This document shows, in pieces, positions 52,254 through 61,692 of a stretch of DNA of 64,000 nucleotides. A program made the position numbers and the translations under genes. A model generated the notes under the pieces. It had not been told where the DNA came from and did no database searches. It worked only from the letters and a program-made list of their open reading frames with translations. Source of the DNA: Sulfitobacter marinus (lineage in GTDB: Bacteria; Pseudomonadota; Alphaproteobacteria; Rhodobacterales; Rhodobacteraceae); contig NZ_FPAJ01000006.1 of assembly GCF_900116285.1 (NCBI RefSeq), positions 62,001 to 126,000 of the forward strand. The letters are read 5' to 3'. Position 1 is the stretch's first letter; each line of letters begins with the position of its first letter.

Positions 52254-52710
52254 CGGCCGGTGGGACGCACCTCAAAGAGCAAGGTGAAGCGGTTCTTCGA
52301 GGACTTCCAGTATCAGGCCGCATCCTAGGATAAGCCCGCCGGGGCATTGCCAAGATCGAGTGGCATCTGGATGAGTTGTGCCCCGTGTGGGCTTCATCGT
52401 CACGAACCTGCCCGTGGAGCCCGACTGGGTGGTGCGGTTCTACAACCAGCGCGGCACGGCCGAGCAGCACATCAAGGATGGCAAATACGCCTTCCGCTGG
52501 ACGCGCCTGTCGTGCAATCGGTTCCGCGACAACGAGGTGCGGCTGCAGTTGCACGCGCTGGCTTACAACCTCGCCACCTTCTTGCGCTGCATCGCACTGC
52601 CCGAGGAAATATTGGGCTGGTCGCTCACCAGCCCGCGACTCAAGTTGATCAAGATTGACGCCCGCGCCATCACCGTCCAACGCCTTCGAGCGCCCCCGAC
52701 CAGCGTGTGA
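52254..52710 (+). pseudogene. IS1380-family transposase remnant (C-terminal part)
   Basis: RTSKSKVKRFFEDFQYQAAS, then a stop, then (after a frameshift near 52380) PRVGFIVTNLPVEPDWVVRFYNQRG, KDGKYAFRWTRLSCNRFRDNEVRLQLHALAYNLATFLR and a short tail match the end of IS1380 transposases. The N-terminal two thirds are missing. It directly abuts the truncated oxidase, so an insertion or deletion here removed the oxidase end. The 247 bp to the next gene have no supported feature. Confidence 0.8.
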
Positions 52711-52957
52711 CTGCAATCCCGACCCAAACTGAACGAAAGCGGTTCAACAGGTCCGTCAGACCCGCTGAGAATTTCGCTGCCGGATCAGGATGTTGCGAGT
52801 TCGCGGCTCGATCCGCTCAGATCAAAGCGTTTGCGCGACCGCAGATGCCGCTCGGGATGAAAAGCACTTGTTCAGTGGCCAGAATTAGGTGATGTTGCTT
52901 TCAAACGGCAGACCACTTGGGGAATGTCGGCTCAAGCCCCACTGCACAGGTCATATC

Positions 52958-55900
52958 ATGACACCGAACACTCCACAGATTTTGCGACTACTTAGCTTCA
53001 CCTTTCACCGTGGTTTCTTCGTTCTTTTTTTCGTTTCGCTGTCACTTTTTGGAGTAGTATATTTCGAACCTAAAATAATTCACTCGGGCTTTGTAGAGCA
53101 GCTAACCGTCGGTGGCGGTATTTTGGAAGATGCGGATAAAAACCGCGATATTAGATTTCTTTGGTGGATGTTGTCGTGGCAAATGGCGTCTCTGATAGTA
53201 ATCGCAGCACTGCTGCGGCAGAGTTACGGCATTTGGCGAGGAGTATTCTTTTCGCTACTTGCAGTGGCAGGCCTTTTGACCGTAGCACAACTTGTCTCAC
53301 TCGATAGCGCGTCTTTTCAGACTCAAATTCTCTTCGGCAGCCTGCTTGCGAGTGGTGGTATCGCATTTACGTCGGACAGAGAAAACTGGTCCCAATTGTA
53401 CGGCATCGGGTTTCTTGTCGCCGTCTCAGCCAGTGTTGTTGCGCAGGAGATGGCTGAGTTGAGCGCTGTAGGGGTCATTGCTGTTGCACTTCCAGCCACC
53501 ATTTTCTTGATGCATGTTTCGGGGCCAGATGCGCTCCGCTGGGCAGGATCAATAAGTGCGCTGATCATGGCAGGAGTATCTGCAGCGTCGGCACCTATTC
53601 GTTGGGTCGGGCTGGAGGGGGCGCACCTGTCCATCCTTGACGGATTGCACGCACTTCTCGCTATAGTGTTGATCATCGAGGCCGTGTGGGTGTTTCGCGC
53701 AAGGCGTGAAGGCGGCTCGTTCACTGGGGTGCTCCCCCGCATTTCCACGGCATTAGCCATTGTGGTTCTGACAGGGCCAGCTATGATCCACCCAGTTATT
53801 CCGTTAGATGACTATCATTTCGGAGAAAAATTGCTAGCGGCACAAGCGTTTTATTCGGGGGCCGGATGGTTCACCGAATTTTTCTCACCTCATGGCCTGT
53901 CCAACGCAACGGGCGGTTTCGCGGCCTGGTTGCTCGGCGATCCGACGGCGAGCGGCATCTTGGTGGGGGAAAGGATTCTTCTGCTTTACGCCTGGGGGAC
54001 GCTGGTAGTACTTCTGCTGTGTCGCCTCGGGCCGCTTCCGGCGCTCCTTTTTGCGCTCGTTATTCCCGAAATCCCCCATGTCATCTATCTCACGCTTAAC
54101 CTCGTCCTAGGTTTGGCGATTGTGAGCCTGCGCCGTCCCTCCGTTGCGGGCGCAGGCGGCGTGGCGGTGGCTGTCTTCGGCGCGCTTTTCAACGGCGGGC
54201 TCGGAGCCGCGGCAGCCATCGTCATAGCACTTTCCGGCGTCATTCTTCACGGAAGGCGGGGCCGCTGGGATTTCATAGCCTTTTGCGCAGGTAGCATCGC
54301 ATCGGGTGTAGTGATCCTCGTACTTTTCCATGAGCAGCTCCTTGGGTATTTAGCGTTCCTCACCGTGTCTTCTGCCGCCAACCTCACGATCTACGGGAAT
54401 GGCAGTTTTTCTGTGATCGAGCATCACTTCGACAACTTCCTCTATGTCTTCGCGCCGGTCCTGACTCTGGCAGTAGCGGCCATTGTGGGTAGCAAGCAAT
54501 GGCGCGACAGCGAGGCGCTGCCCTTCTGGCTGAAGTCTCTCTTGGTGATCGTGCCGACAACGGCACTGGCCATCATAATGAACCCCTATGCCACCGGCCG
54601 CCTCGATTTTGGAGACCGGGGCATGATCACGACTGTCGCGCTAATGGTGTTTGCGACTGTTTGGCTGTCTTCGTTTTTCAAGAGGCGCAACCCACCCTTG
54701 GTGGCCAGTTTGCTGAGCGTCCTGCTCATTGGCATCATGGCCAATCAGCGAACCAGTTTCGAGCGGCTGTCCCTTCCACCGGTGCACCTTGAACTCCGCG
54801 GCGAGATAGCGGAGGATATGCCAACGCTCGGGTGGGGCGCGGCACATGGCGCGCATCTGGCGATGCTACGTGATGTCAACGGTGTCGTGAACGCTGTTCT
54901 GGAACCTGGCGAAACATTCTTGAATCTCACCAACAGGAATGCCTTCTATTTTTACTTCGACCGTGCGAATCCGGTGCCCATCGCCAGCACCTACAACGCT
55001 GCACCCGGAGACTTTCAACGGCAGTTCACAGAAGCCAGCGAATTAAGCCTTCCGGCCCTCGCCATTCTGGCCGTGAACAATATTGAGCACGACGGCATCA
55101 GTCTGCCGCTCAGAAGCCACCACATCTTCGAATTCGTCGAGACGCACTATGTCCCGTTCGTGGTCAACGGCAACGTTTACGGTATCAGAACCGATCTGAC
55201 AGAACGGCTGACAGGGCAGGGCAACCGCGAGGCCCCGGTCCTGGGCGATGCACAAACCTTCCGCACAGGCAGCTATACCGACGCAAACTGGCACAATGGC
55301 GTGGCCGTTGGCGAAAACGCGGCGGTGTGGTCCTTTGCGGTGCAGCCAAGCATGACAGGATTATTGGAGGCGGGTGACAGGCTCGCGTTTTCCGATGGTG
55401 TGAACCGTGAGGTGACCCGCGTGGAAGGTGCCAGCATACGCGTGGCCCCGCCCCTTCCCGCTCACTTCACCGATGATCCGACACCGCCCATCTTCACGGT
55501 ACAAAATCGCACGTTTCCGGCCGAACTCATCTGGGCCAATGTGCTTCATCAGCAGTATCTCTGGCGCATTCCATCGTCTTGGGGGCGCTCGGTCTTGAAC
55601 CTTTCGGACCAAATTGGCGGTTTGCAGCAACTCACTGATCCGGCATTTTACGGCACTGTCGCGGAACCAGGCACAACGGATGTCTTTCGGGTAACAAACA
55701 GTGATCCAATGTGGATTTACGCCCCGCCGGAACCGCTGATACCCTCCGAGGGCAGTGACATACTTTCCCTTGACGCCGAATGCGTCGGATCTGATGTGCA
55801 TCCGATCGTGAGCGTCTACTGGAGAAGCCCCGACACCCCGTTTTCCGAGCGCAACATGGTCAATTTCGAAGCGAGTAATCGCAAGAACCTCGTACCGCTC

Positions 55901-56020
55901 GACACGACTCTGCGATGGCGGTCGTTGCCCGCCATCGCAGAGATCAGGATAGACATCGCCAATCCAAGCGCATGCGCGTTGGTGTCCCTAGGCAATGTGG
56001 CGATGCTGGAACGGTTGTGA
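52958..56020 (+). CDS. Large membrane glycosyltransferase (GT-C / GtrC-like)
   Basis: 1020 residues from the ATG at 52958. About 14 or more hydrophobic segments fill roughly residues 10-620; a loop with the acidic motif IPLDDYHFGEKL (about 298) resembles the DD/DE catalytic loop of GT-C enzymes. The C-terminal ~400 residues are hydrophilic, beta-rich and probably periplasmic. GT-C enzymes use polyprenyl-phosphate sugars. With GtrA- and GtrB-like proteins encoded next door, this could be the type-specific third component of a Gtr system. It has no recognised close family and no conserved operon mate on its strand. Confidence 0.6.
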   Translation: MTPNTPQILRLLSFTFHRGFFVLFFVSLSLFGVVYFEPKIIHSGFVEQLTVGGGILEDADKNRDIRFLWWMLSWQMASLIVIAALLRQSYGIWRGVFFSLLAVAGLLTVAQLVSLDSASFQTQILFGSLLASGGIAFTSDRENWSQLYGIGFLVAVSASVVAQEMAELSAVGVIAVALPATIFLMHVSGPDALRWAGSISALIMAGVSAASAPIRWVGLEGAHLSILDGLHALLAIVLIIEAVWVFRARREGGSFTGVLPRISTALAIVVLTGPAMIHPVIPLDDYHFGEKLLAAQAFYSGAGWFTEFFSPHGLSNATGGFAAWLLGDPTASGILVGERILLLYAWGTLVVLLLCRLGPLPALLFALVIPEIPHVIYLTLNLVLGLAIVSLRRPSVAGAGGVAVAVFGALFNGGLGAAAAIVIALSGVILHGRRGRWDFIAFCAGSIASGVVILVLFHEQLLGYLAFLTVSSAANLTIYGNGSFSVIEHHFDNFLYVFAPVLTLAVAAIVGSKQWRDSEALPFWLKSLLVIVPTTALAIIMNPYATGRLDFGDRGMITTVALMVFATVWLSSFFKRRNPPLVASLLSVLLIGIMANQRTSFERLSLPPVHLELRGEIAEDMPTLGWGAAHGAHLAMLRDVNGVVNAVLEPGETFLNLTNRNAFYFYFDRANPVPIASTYNAAPGDFQRQFTEASELSLPALAILAVNNIEHDGISLPLRSHHIFEFVETHYVPFVVNGNVYGIRTDLTERLTGQGNREAPVLGDAQTFRTGSYTDANWHNGVAVGENAAVWSFAVQPSMTGLLEAGDRLAFSDGVNREVTRVEGASIRVAPPLPAHFTDDPTPPIFTVQNRTFPAELIWANVLHQQYLWRIPSSWGRSVLNLSDQIGGLQQLTDPAFYGTVAEPGTTDVFRVTNSDPMWIYAPPEPLIPSEGSDILSLDAECVGSDVHPIVSVYWRSPDTPFSERNMVNFEASNRKNLVPLDTTLRWRSLPAIAEIRIDIANPSACALVSLGNVAMLERL

Positions 56021-56044
56021 AACGGCAACGCACGCCGTTCCCTG

Positions 56045-56869
56045 TCAAGGTTTGTATGCGCCGAGTGCGACAGCGAAGGTCTGCTTCAGAACGTCCCACT
56101 TGCCCTTTAGGCCCGTGATCTTGGTCGGCGTGGCTGCGTTTTCAGGATAGATGCGCTGCACCGGCACGTGGCAGATTTTCATCCCGATCTGGCCAGCGCG
56201 GACGGTCAAGTAGAACAGAAGCTCGTAACTTTCGAAGACTTGCCGGAACGGGCGCACACGCGGATCCATCAGGTAGCGTGCCGAATAGGCACGGAACCCG
56301 TTTGTGGTGTCGGTATACCAATGCCTGCCTGCGAGGCTCAGAACTGGCGCGTGAATGAACCGGTTCGCGATGGTTCGCTCTAAGGGTGTGTTCTCAGCCA
56401 CCCCGCTCGGCAGGTACCGCGATCCCTGCACATAGTCGCAGCCCGCCAACAGCTTCCCAACCATGTCTGAAACGGAATCGACACCGTCCTTGCCATTGCC
56501 GTCGATCGTAACGATGCCCTCATACCCCTCCCGAAGGCACCACGCATAGGCCATGCGAAGCTGCGCGCTTAGTTTGCCCTGGCCGGTTTTCACTAGAACG
56601 GCGCGCACGCCGGCACCCGACACGAAATCGGCCTCAAGCGATCCATCCGACGACCCACCATCGGCAACGATAACGTCGACGTCGAGATTGGCGTCCCGGA
56701 TACGCATCAGTTGCGCGCGGATTCGCTCGCCCTCATTGATGACTGGGATCACGAGTGCATGGGCGTGGCGCCGGTCGTCATATTTAGCCAATTCGAAGCT
56801 CGGCACGTCCCAGTCGTCTGAGAATTTGAGATTCGTTATGGACGTTTCGTTTCCGACACTTGAAGTCAC
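56045..56869 (-). CDS. GT2, polyprenyl-phosphate sugar synthase-like (GtrB/DPM1)
   Basis: 274 residues. ALVIPVINEGERI, VDVIVADGGSSDGS, GKLSAQLRMAYAWCL, then VTIDGNGKDGVDSV in the place of the usual DxD block, VQGSRY and NGFRAYSARYL match dolichyl-phosphate-mannose synthase-like GT2 enzymes. It would load a sugar onto undecaprenyl phosphate. Unlike GtrB it has no C-terminal membrane helices. It is the last gene of the six-gene minus-strand operon, 11 bp after the GtrA-like gene, and converges on the 1020-residue protein. Confidence 0.82.
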   Translation of the reverse strand: MTSSVGNETSITNLKFSDDWDVPSFELAKYDDRRHAHALVIPVINEGERIRAQLMRIRDANLDVDVIVADGGSSDGSLEADFVSGAGVRAVLVKTGQGKLSAQLRMAYAWCLREGYEGIVTIDGNGKDGVDSVSDMVGKLLAGCDYVQGSRYLPSGVAENTPLERTIANRFIHAPVLSLAGRHWYTDTTNGFRAYSARYLMDPRVRPFRQVFESYELLFYLTVRAGQIGMKICHVPVQRIYPENAATPTKITGLKGKWDVLKQTFAVALGAYKP

Positions 56870-56880
56870 GTGCCTGCCTC

Positions 56881-57270
56881 CTATTCATCTGGGATCTTGC
56901 GAAAAACGAAATACTTGCTGATGAGGAAATTCACCAAATATGACACGCACGCTCCGGCTACTAGGACGGCCAATGCGTGCTCCTCGCCAAAGAGTATAGC
57001 CAATATCGCGACCGTGCCCACACGTGTGCCCACCGTCGCTGTGAGCCCGAGCCCGTAGCGGAAAGCGCGTTTAATCGAGAGCTTCCGGGACGCATTTTGG
57101 AACGTCCAGAGCTCATGGGCGATGTAATTTGCTCCCGCCGCAGTCACCAAACCCAGCAAAGCTGCCATCCAAAGTGGCAGGCCAAACACCCGCGATGCGA
57201 CCCAGGCCAGCGCCAGATCCAGCATGAGGCCCGCCAGGGCAACGGCAAAAAATCGCGCCGCTTCCATCAA
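56881..57270 (-). CDS. GtrA-like membrane protein (polyprenyl-sugar flippase family)
   Basis: 129 residues with four membrane helices: ARFFAVALAGLMLDLALAWVASRVF, AALLGLVTAAGANYIAHELWTF, GLTATVGTRVGTVAILAIL and VSYLVNFLISKYFVFRK. The NYIAHELWTF and F-x-S-K-Y-x-V-F motifs are GtrA hallmarks. It should flip undecaprenyl-phosphate sugar to the periplasm. Its start overlaps the preceding oxidoreductase stop (ATGA). Confidence 0.88.
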   Translation of the reverse strand: MMEAARFFAVALAGLMLDLALAWVASRVFGLPLWMAALLGLVTAAGANYIAHELWTFQNASRKLSIKRAFRYGLGLTATVGTRVGTVAILAILFGEEHALAVLVAGACVSYLVNFLISKYFVFRKIPDE

Positions 57271-58415
57271 GCCGGATTGCCAAGCAAAAGTCGCATGTCC
57301 GCCGTGGCGAACTCCAAGTTCGTCTCACGAACCAGGTCAAACAGATCGTAGATGTTGTCGATCTTGCCGCCAAGTATGGAGATGACGTGGCTCCCGGTGG
57401 GTTTCTGCTGATAGAGGATTGGACGACCGTCATCGCGTTCGTTCTTGGTCAGAACTGTTTTCACATCGAAGAGCGAGCGGTGCGGCACGGCGCGTTCAAG
57501 GCACGGCAGGTAGCGTTGGCCATCCCGGATCATGAATTGGGCCCGGCTTTCCGGAGTGGCTGATGCAAACCGCTGATAGGCCGACGGCGCGCCAGGCCGA
57601 TCGGTCCAGCTATCATGGGGCGTGTAGCGGACATGCGTTAGCGAATAGAGTCCGTCGGCCGGGTAAGGCATGCAGGAGAAAAAGGGCCCGTCCATAACCG
57701 TGACGCCCAGCCCGACCAGTTCCTCGGGCGGCTCCACCAAGGCGATTTCCGCGAGTTCGTGTTTGACTTGAGCCTGCGGCAGGTTAGCCCGCTGCAAAAC
57801 ATCGTTGATCTGCGCGTAAGTGACATTGAACGCATATCGCGCGGTTACGGTCGTTCCATCCGACAAAGCCGCTTCGACACCGTTTCGGTGGTCGTCCAAG
57901 CCAGTAAGCTCCGTGGAATTTCGCACGTCGACTCCGACTTCGTGCAGGCGTTGGGCCAATTGCCGGCGCAGCACCGAATAGTCGAAGGCGGCTTCTGTCG
58001 CGGCAAAAACCCCTTCCACCATTTCCGGGTTAAACAGGGCGGCTTGTCCGCGCAGCGCAGGGCGGATCGGCGCGCCCATATCGCGAAACATCCGATAGAA
58101 TCGCTTGGACGAAACCTTAGATCGCCGTCGGGCGATCGCATACAGCATCTGGAAGTCGCCTACCACCGCCTCGGGGAAATCGGCCACGAAACGCTGGTGG
58201 AGCAGCATAGATTTCACCGCCGTCAACGGAGACCGCGGATAATGGAACCCGGTGTGAACGCGCGCTTGGTTCACGCGCGAAGCACGATCAAGAAGTGTGT
58301 CTCCGGCCTCGACCAGAATCACTCGATCCGAAATTGACCGCAGGTAAAGTGCAAGACAACAACCGTAAAATCCGCCGCCGATGATCAGGTAGTCTGCCTT
58401 GACCTGCTTGCTCAT
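57267..58415 (-). CDS. FAD-dependent oxidoreductase (DAO family)
   Basis: 382 residues. The FAD dinucleotide motif DYLIIGGGFYGCCLALYLR is at the start, with VILVEAG and SRVNQARVHTGFHYPRSPLT next, and a C-terminal FAD segment VISILGGKIDNIYDLFD. It is a D-amino-acid-oxidase-like fold. In a glycosylation operon it may oxidise a sugar or sugar-linked amine. The substrate is not deducible. It overlaps both neighbours by 4 bp. Confidence 0.78.
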   Translation of the reverse strand: MSKQVKADYLIIGGGFYGCCLALYLRSISDRVILVEAGDTLLDRASRVNQARVHTGFHYPRSPLTAVKSMLLHQRFVADFPEAVVGDFQMLYAIARRRSKVSSKRFYRMFRDMGAPIRPALRGQAALFNPEMVEGVFAATEAAFDYSVLRRQLAQRLHEVGVDVRNSTELTGLDDHRNGVEAALSDGTTVTARYAFNVTYAQINDVLQRANLPQAQVKHELAEIALVEPPEELVGLGVTVMDGPFFSCMPYPADGLYSLTHVRYTPHDSWTDRPGAPSAYQRFASATPESRAQFMIRDGQRYLPCLERAVPHRSLFDVKTVLTKNERDDGRPILYQQKPTGSHVISILGGKIDNIYDLFDLVRETNLEFATADMRLLLGNPA

Positions 58416-59437
58416 GGCCGAGCCTGGTCGGTCGGCTGGGTCTGGCCGCTTTCTAGATCGACATTCAGTTCGGACGAGACTTGGCCAAAGAGATCAATGC
58501 GGTTGATCTCGGTCGCCACGCTATCAAACTCATCTCGCCCTCGGCGGGCCAGCAGTTGCTGTAAGCCAAGACTGAGGCCAGTGATCGAAATGCCCAGAAA
58601 AAGGGCGGTCAGGCTTAGCATGGCCGACAGCGTCAGCCAGCCAGCTGCAAGGTCATCCACCACAACCCACGCGCCCAAGACATAAATCGCGTAAACAATA
58701 CCTAGTATTGTCAACAGGGCAGAATTCAGCGTCACGATCATGAGCAAAGTCGGAGCCAGGTAGGCTAACAGACGCTGCATGAGGGCAAGACGCCGTTTCC
58801 ACTGCCCCGCCTCGCGCACCGACGGCATGCCGGACGCCACTTCGAAATGGCAGATCGGAATGCTTACGTCGCGCGGCAAGAAGCGCAGGACGATGTCGCG
58901 ATCGGGATGGGACAGAAGGCGGTTCAGCAATGTTCGCGGCAAGGCTAAGGTCTGCAACCCGCCCGTGCCAATATTGAACCCCGCAATACGTCCGATGGCA
59001 ACCAATGGCGCAACGAGGGTGCGGCTCATCCTTGCGTCCTTGCGAATGGGCAGTACGGCACACTGGTTATCTGCGGTGCGCTCGAGGATCGCTACTACGT
59101 CCAGGTGGGCAATCTCGACCGAATTTGTCAGAAGCAGGACGTCGCCGATGGCCTCGTCTGCGGCGATCGCCCGACGCTGGTAGAAGGCGGTCCTTTCCGG
59201 AACGACGATCAGGCGAATATTCTCCACCTGATGGACAAGGGGAAGAAACGCATCCCTATGAGCATCATCTGCCACCACGATTATCTCTCGGAAGCGAAAG
59301 CGCTGATCCAGCTCCTGCGCGAGCCTGCTGACGGCTTTAAACGTGGTAGGCTCCGGGTGAAGGCTGCCAAAGCATACGGACACAAGCACATCATCGCGCA
59401 CAACGGGCGGGGTCAATGGAGCGCATCGAATCGTCAT
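58412..59437 (-). CDS. Degenerate GT2-like membrane protein
   Basis: 341 residues from the ATG at 59437 with a strong GGAGGGGG. The fold reads as GT-A (VLVSVCFGSLHPEPTTFKAVSRLAQEL, EIIVVADDAHRD), but where DxD is expected the sequence is LLLTNSVEIAHLDVV, so the metal site is lost. Two membrane helices follow at about 230-285, like the C-terminus of GtrB. It may be a non-catalytic partner for the GT2 enzyme encoded at 56045, which lacks such helices. It overlaps both neighbours by 4 bp. Confidence 0.6.
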   Translation of the reverse strand: MTIRCAPLTPPVVRDDVLVSVCFGSLHPEPTTFKAVSRLAQELDQRFRFREIIVVADDAHRDAFLPLVHQVENIRLIVVPERTAFYQRRAIAADEAIGDVLLLTNSVEIAHLDVVAILERTADNQCAVLPIRKDARMSRTLVAPLVAIGRIAGFNIGTGGLQTLALPRTLLNRLLSHPDRDIVLRFLPRDVSIPICHFEVASGMPSVREAGQWKRRLALMQRLLAYLAPTLLMIVTLNSALLTILGIVYAIYVLGAWVVVDDLAAGWLTLSAMLSLTALFLGISITGLSLGLQQLLARRGRDEFDSVATEINRIDLFGQVSSELNVDLESGQTQPTDQARP

Positions 59438-60273
59438 GCCCCCTCCCTCGCCGGCATCCCCGACAGGAGCGCATCTACGCACGAACGAAGAATTTCCAGC
59501 CCACCTTCATGCTGCTTCATCTCGATAGAAACTGCACGCGAGTATCCAGATGAGACCAGTGCCGATAAGATCGGGCCGAGTGTGGAGACATCTTTGGGCG
59601 CTGGGGCGAGCTGCGGTTCGCTGACATGCACATGACTGAGCTTCCGCGCAAAGTTGTTCACGCGGCCAGCAACCGTGTCGATCGTGCCATTGATGTGCAT
59701 TGCACCCAGATCTAGGATCAGAGTGATCCCAGGATGATCGACCATGGTCACAAACGCCTCGGCCTGCTCAAGCGTCGTCAGGAAGTTCGTCCCATAAATC
59801 TCCGGATTTGACTCGATGGCGATGACGCATCCCTCCCGCACGGCCTTATCACCTAGTCGACGAAATGTGTCCGCCGCTTCCGACCAAGACTGTTCTTCGC
59901 ACATGCCGTCGGGAATACGCCGCTGTGCGGGCGATCCGAAAACAAGGTTGGGGATACCGAAGCGTCCGCCAAGCTCAATTGCCCGGATCATCCCACGCTC
60001 GAGCGCGGCCCGCTCGTCAGACGAGCCCAGCAGAGAGGCCCCGGGCACGCCGAACAGCAAAGACTGCATGGAAACCAGTGATAATCCGTGCGCAGTTATC
60101 TCACCAAGAGCGGTGCGCGCCGTGGAGGCGTCGGGATTGAAGGGGTCCTTGGATGCTGAGAAAAACAGCCCGGGCGCGATCTCGAGCCCCTCTACCCCCG
60201 CGTTTTCAAGGACAGCGTATGAGTTCAGCCGGTCCTCTACGCTCCAAGCGATATTCGACACCGATGGTATCAT
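59434..60273 (-). CDS. Xylose-isomerase-like TIM-barrel sugar isomerase/epimerase
   Basis: 279 residues. Motifs of the AP-endonuclease-2 superfamily: NAGVEGLEIAPGLFF, SLVSMQSLLFG, PNLVFGSPAQR, IAIESNPEIYGTNFL (metal Glu), ITLILDLGAMHI (metal Asp) and LSHVHVSEPQL (metal His). It would isomerise or epimerise a sugar or related polyol in the cytoplasm. It is coupled to its neighbours by ATGA overlaps within the six-gene operon. Confidence 0.8.
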   Translation of the reverse strand: MIPSVSNIAWSVEDRLNSYAVLENAGVEGLEIAPGLFFSASKDPFNPDASTARTALGEITAHGLSLVSMQSLLFGVPGASLLGSSDERAALERGMIRAIELGGRFGIPNLVFGSPAQRRIPDGMCEEQSWSEAADTFRRLGDKAVREGCVIAIESNPEIYGTNFLTTLEQAEAFVTMVDHPGITLILDLGAMHINGTIDTVAGRVNNFARKLSHVHVSEPQLAPAPKDVSTLGPILSALVSSGYSRAVSIEMKQHEGGLEILRSCVDALLSGMPAREGA

Positions 60274-61232
60274 GGGGCGTTTGTCTCGTGCGCATAGAAG
60301 TCAGTCAGTTTGTCCAACACAACCTCGGCCTCCTCGAGGTACGGCCCGTCTTTACCCCAAAGTGCGGCATGTTTAGTCCGCATGTCCTCTTTGTGGAGCC
60401 GCGCGCCGGTCTGCGGCATAGGCTTGCCCAGAAGACATTGGTGAATAGCGTCCGCCCTCAACGGAGCGACCGCCAGATGCACGTTGCTCAACTCCGCTTT
60501 TGATGCCACCTCGATATCTGACCAAAGCCGCGCGAGATCGTAGTACTGATACTCCGCCTTAGGATTGTGGAACTGCTTAGAGGACATTTCAAGCGCGTCG
60601 ACCGCCGCCCCAAGCTCATGGCACCTCGGATCATTGTCGAACGCCGCGCGGTCCAACACCACCATGCCTGTAGCGGCGTTGGGGTGATAATATGCCCTGA
60701 GACTTTTGGCCTGCTCTACCGAAAGCCGGTCAAAGAGCTCCTTAAACCGCGCCTCTGTCAGCATGCTGGGCACCGGGTTGATCAGGTCAAAGATGAAATT
60801 CTTTCGCAGCCCGGGACCGAAGAGTGCCGGGAGACGCACGATGAGACTGCGCTCGAAATGACTCTCGCAAAACTCTTCAAGCATTCGGCGATGGCGGCCG
60901 TACGCGAGCGTGGTCTGAAAGTCGTCCGCATCCTCGTCGGAGCCAGAAGCGAAATCGGCCAAAACCGCGATCGAAGAGATCAGCACCAAGCACTCGGCCT
61001 GCATTTTTTTCAGGTGTTCAATGAGGGCGGCAATCGCCGCCTCGTCACGATCCGGATCGCGATTGGCGGTCACCATTGACCCAGGGGCGGCGGCGCAGAC
61101 GACGGTGCCAAAAGTTTCATAGCGTATCTGGTCGATGTTCTTCGAATTGAACTGCCGCTGGAATGCTCGCTGGTGACAAAGGATCGAGCCCACGAAACCG
61201 GTATGTCCAATGATTGCGTCGGGTGGGGGCAT
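60270..61232 (-). CDS. NAD-dependent epimerase/dehydratase-like protein
   Basis: 320 residues from the ATG at 61232, where the Rossmann motif AIIGHTGFVGS follows directly. VCAAAPGSMVTANRDP and LVLISSIAVLAD (Ser site), then YGRHRRMLEEF in place of the Y-x3-K catalytic pair: Tyr is present but Lys is Arg. VRLPALFGPGLRKNFIFDLI is typical of extended SDRs. It probably acts on a nucleotide-sugar or sugar intermediate. It is the first gene of the operon; the 277 bp upstream hold no supported gene. Confidence 0.7.
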   Translation of the reverse strand: MPPPDAIIGHTGFVGSILCHQRAFQRQFNSKNIDQIRYETFGTVVCAAAPGSMVTANRDPDRDEAAIAALIEHLKKMQAECLVLISSIAVLADFASGSDEDADDFQTTLAYGRHRRMLEEFCESHFERSLIVRLPALFGPGLRKNFIFDLINPVPSMLTEARFKELFDRLSVEQAKSLRAYYHPNAATGMVVLDRAAFDNDPRCHELGAAVDALEMSSKQFHNPKAEYQYYDLARLWSDIEVASKAELSNVHLAVAPLRADAIHQCLLGKPMPQTGARLHKEDMRTKHAALWGKDGPYLEEAEVVLDKLTDFYAHETNAP

Positions 61233-61509
61233 TGCTTCATGTAATCCGTTTGCCAAGGGTTGGCTCAACCTGGCTCTGCGCAAAGCAGTACCACAAACCC
61301 GACGCTTGATCCAAGCCCCCATTTTCGTGACGGCGGCTAACGGTTTGGGCGACGGGCCGCGGTCCACGGACGTGTTCGAATCCGCCCGAAAATATCGCGG
61401 CCCTGACCGAGGCGCTTAATGCGCTGGTGGATGAATAGCCCTTAGTATTTTAGACGCTTTCTACCCTAATTTTGTGGCAAGGAGGCCGTTATGGGGAAGC
61501 CGCCGCAGT

Positions 61510-61638
61510 TTACGCAACGATCTCTTCATATTCAAAAGCAGATTGCATGATCTTCTCTTCAGATGAATAGTGTTTGCGGGCCGCTCCCTTGATATCTTTG
61601 ACGATCTTCTCGCCAGGGCTCTTCGTTGTCTTACTCAT
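61510..61638 (-). pseudogene. IS3-family transposase OrfA fragment
   Basis: A 42-residue frame reads MSKTTKSPGEKIVKDIKGA, then RKHYSSEEKI, matching the start of IS3-type OrfA proteins (SPGEKIVKDIKRATRKxYSxEEKIRIV), and then diverges into an unrelated tail and a stop. GGAG lies before the start. Only the N-terminal helix remains. Confidence 0.65.
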
Positions 61639-61692
61639 CGTCCACTCCTCAGTGGTTACGATGAGCCAAGAACACTCTCTTATCAAATAACG

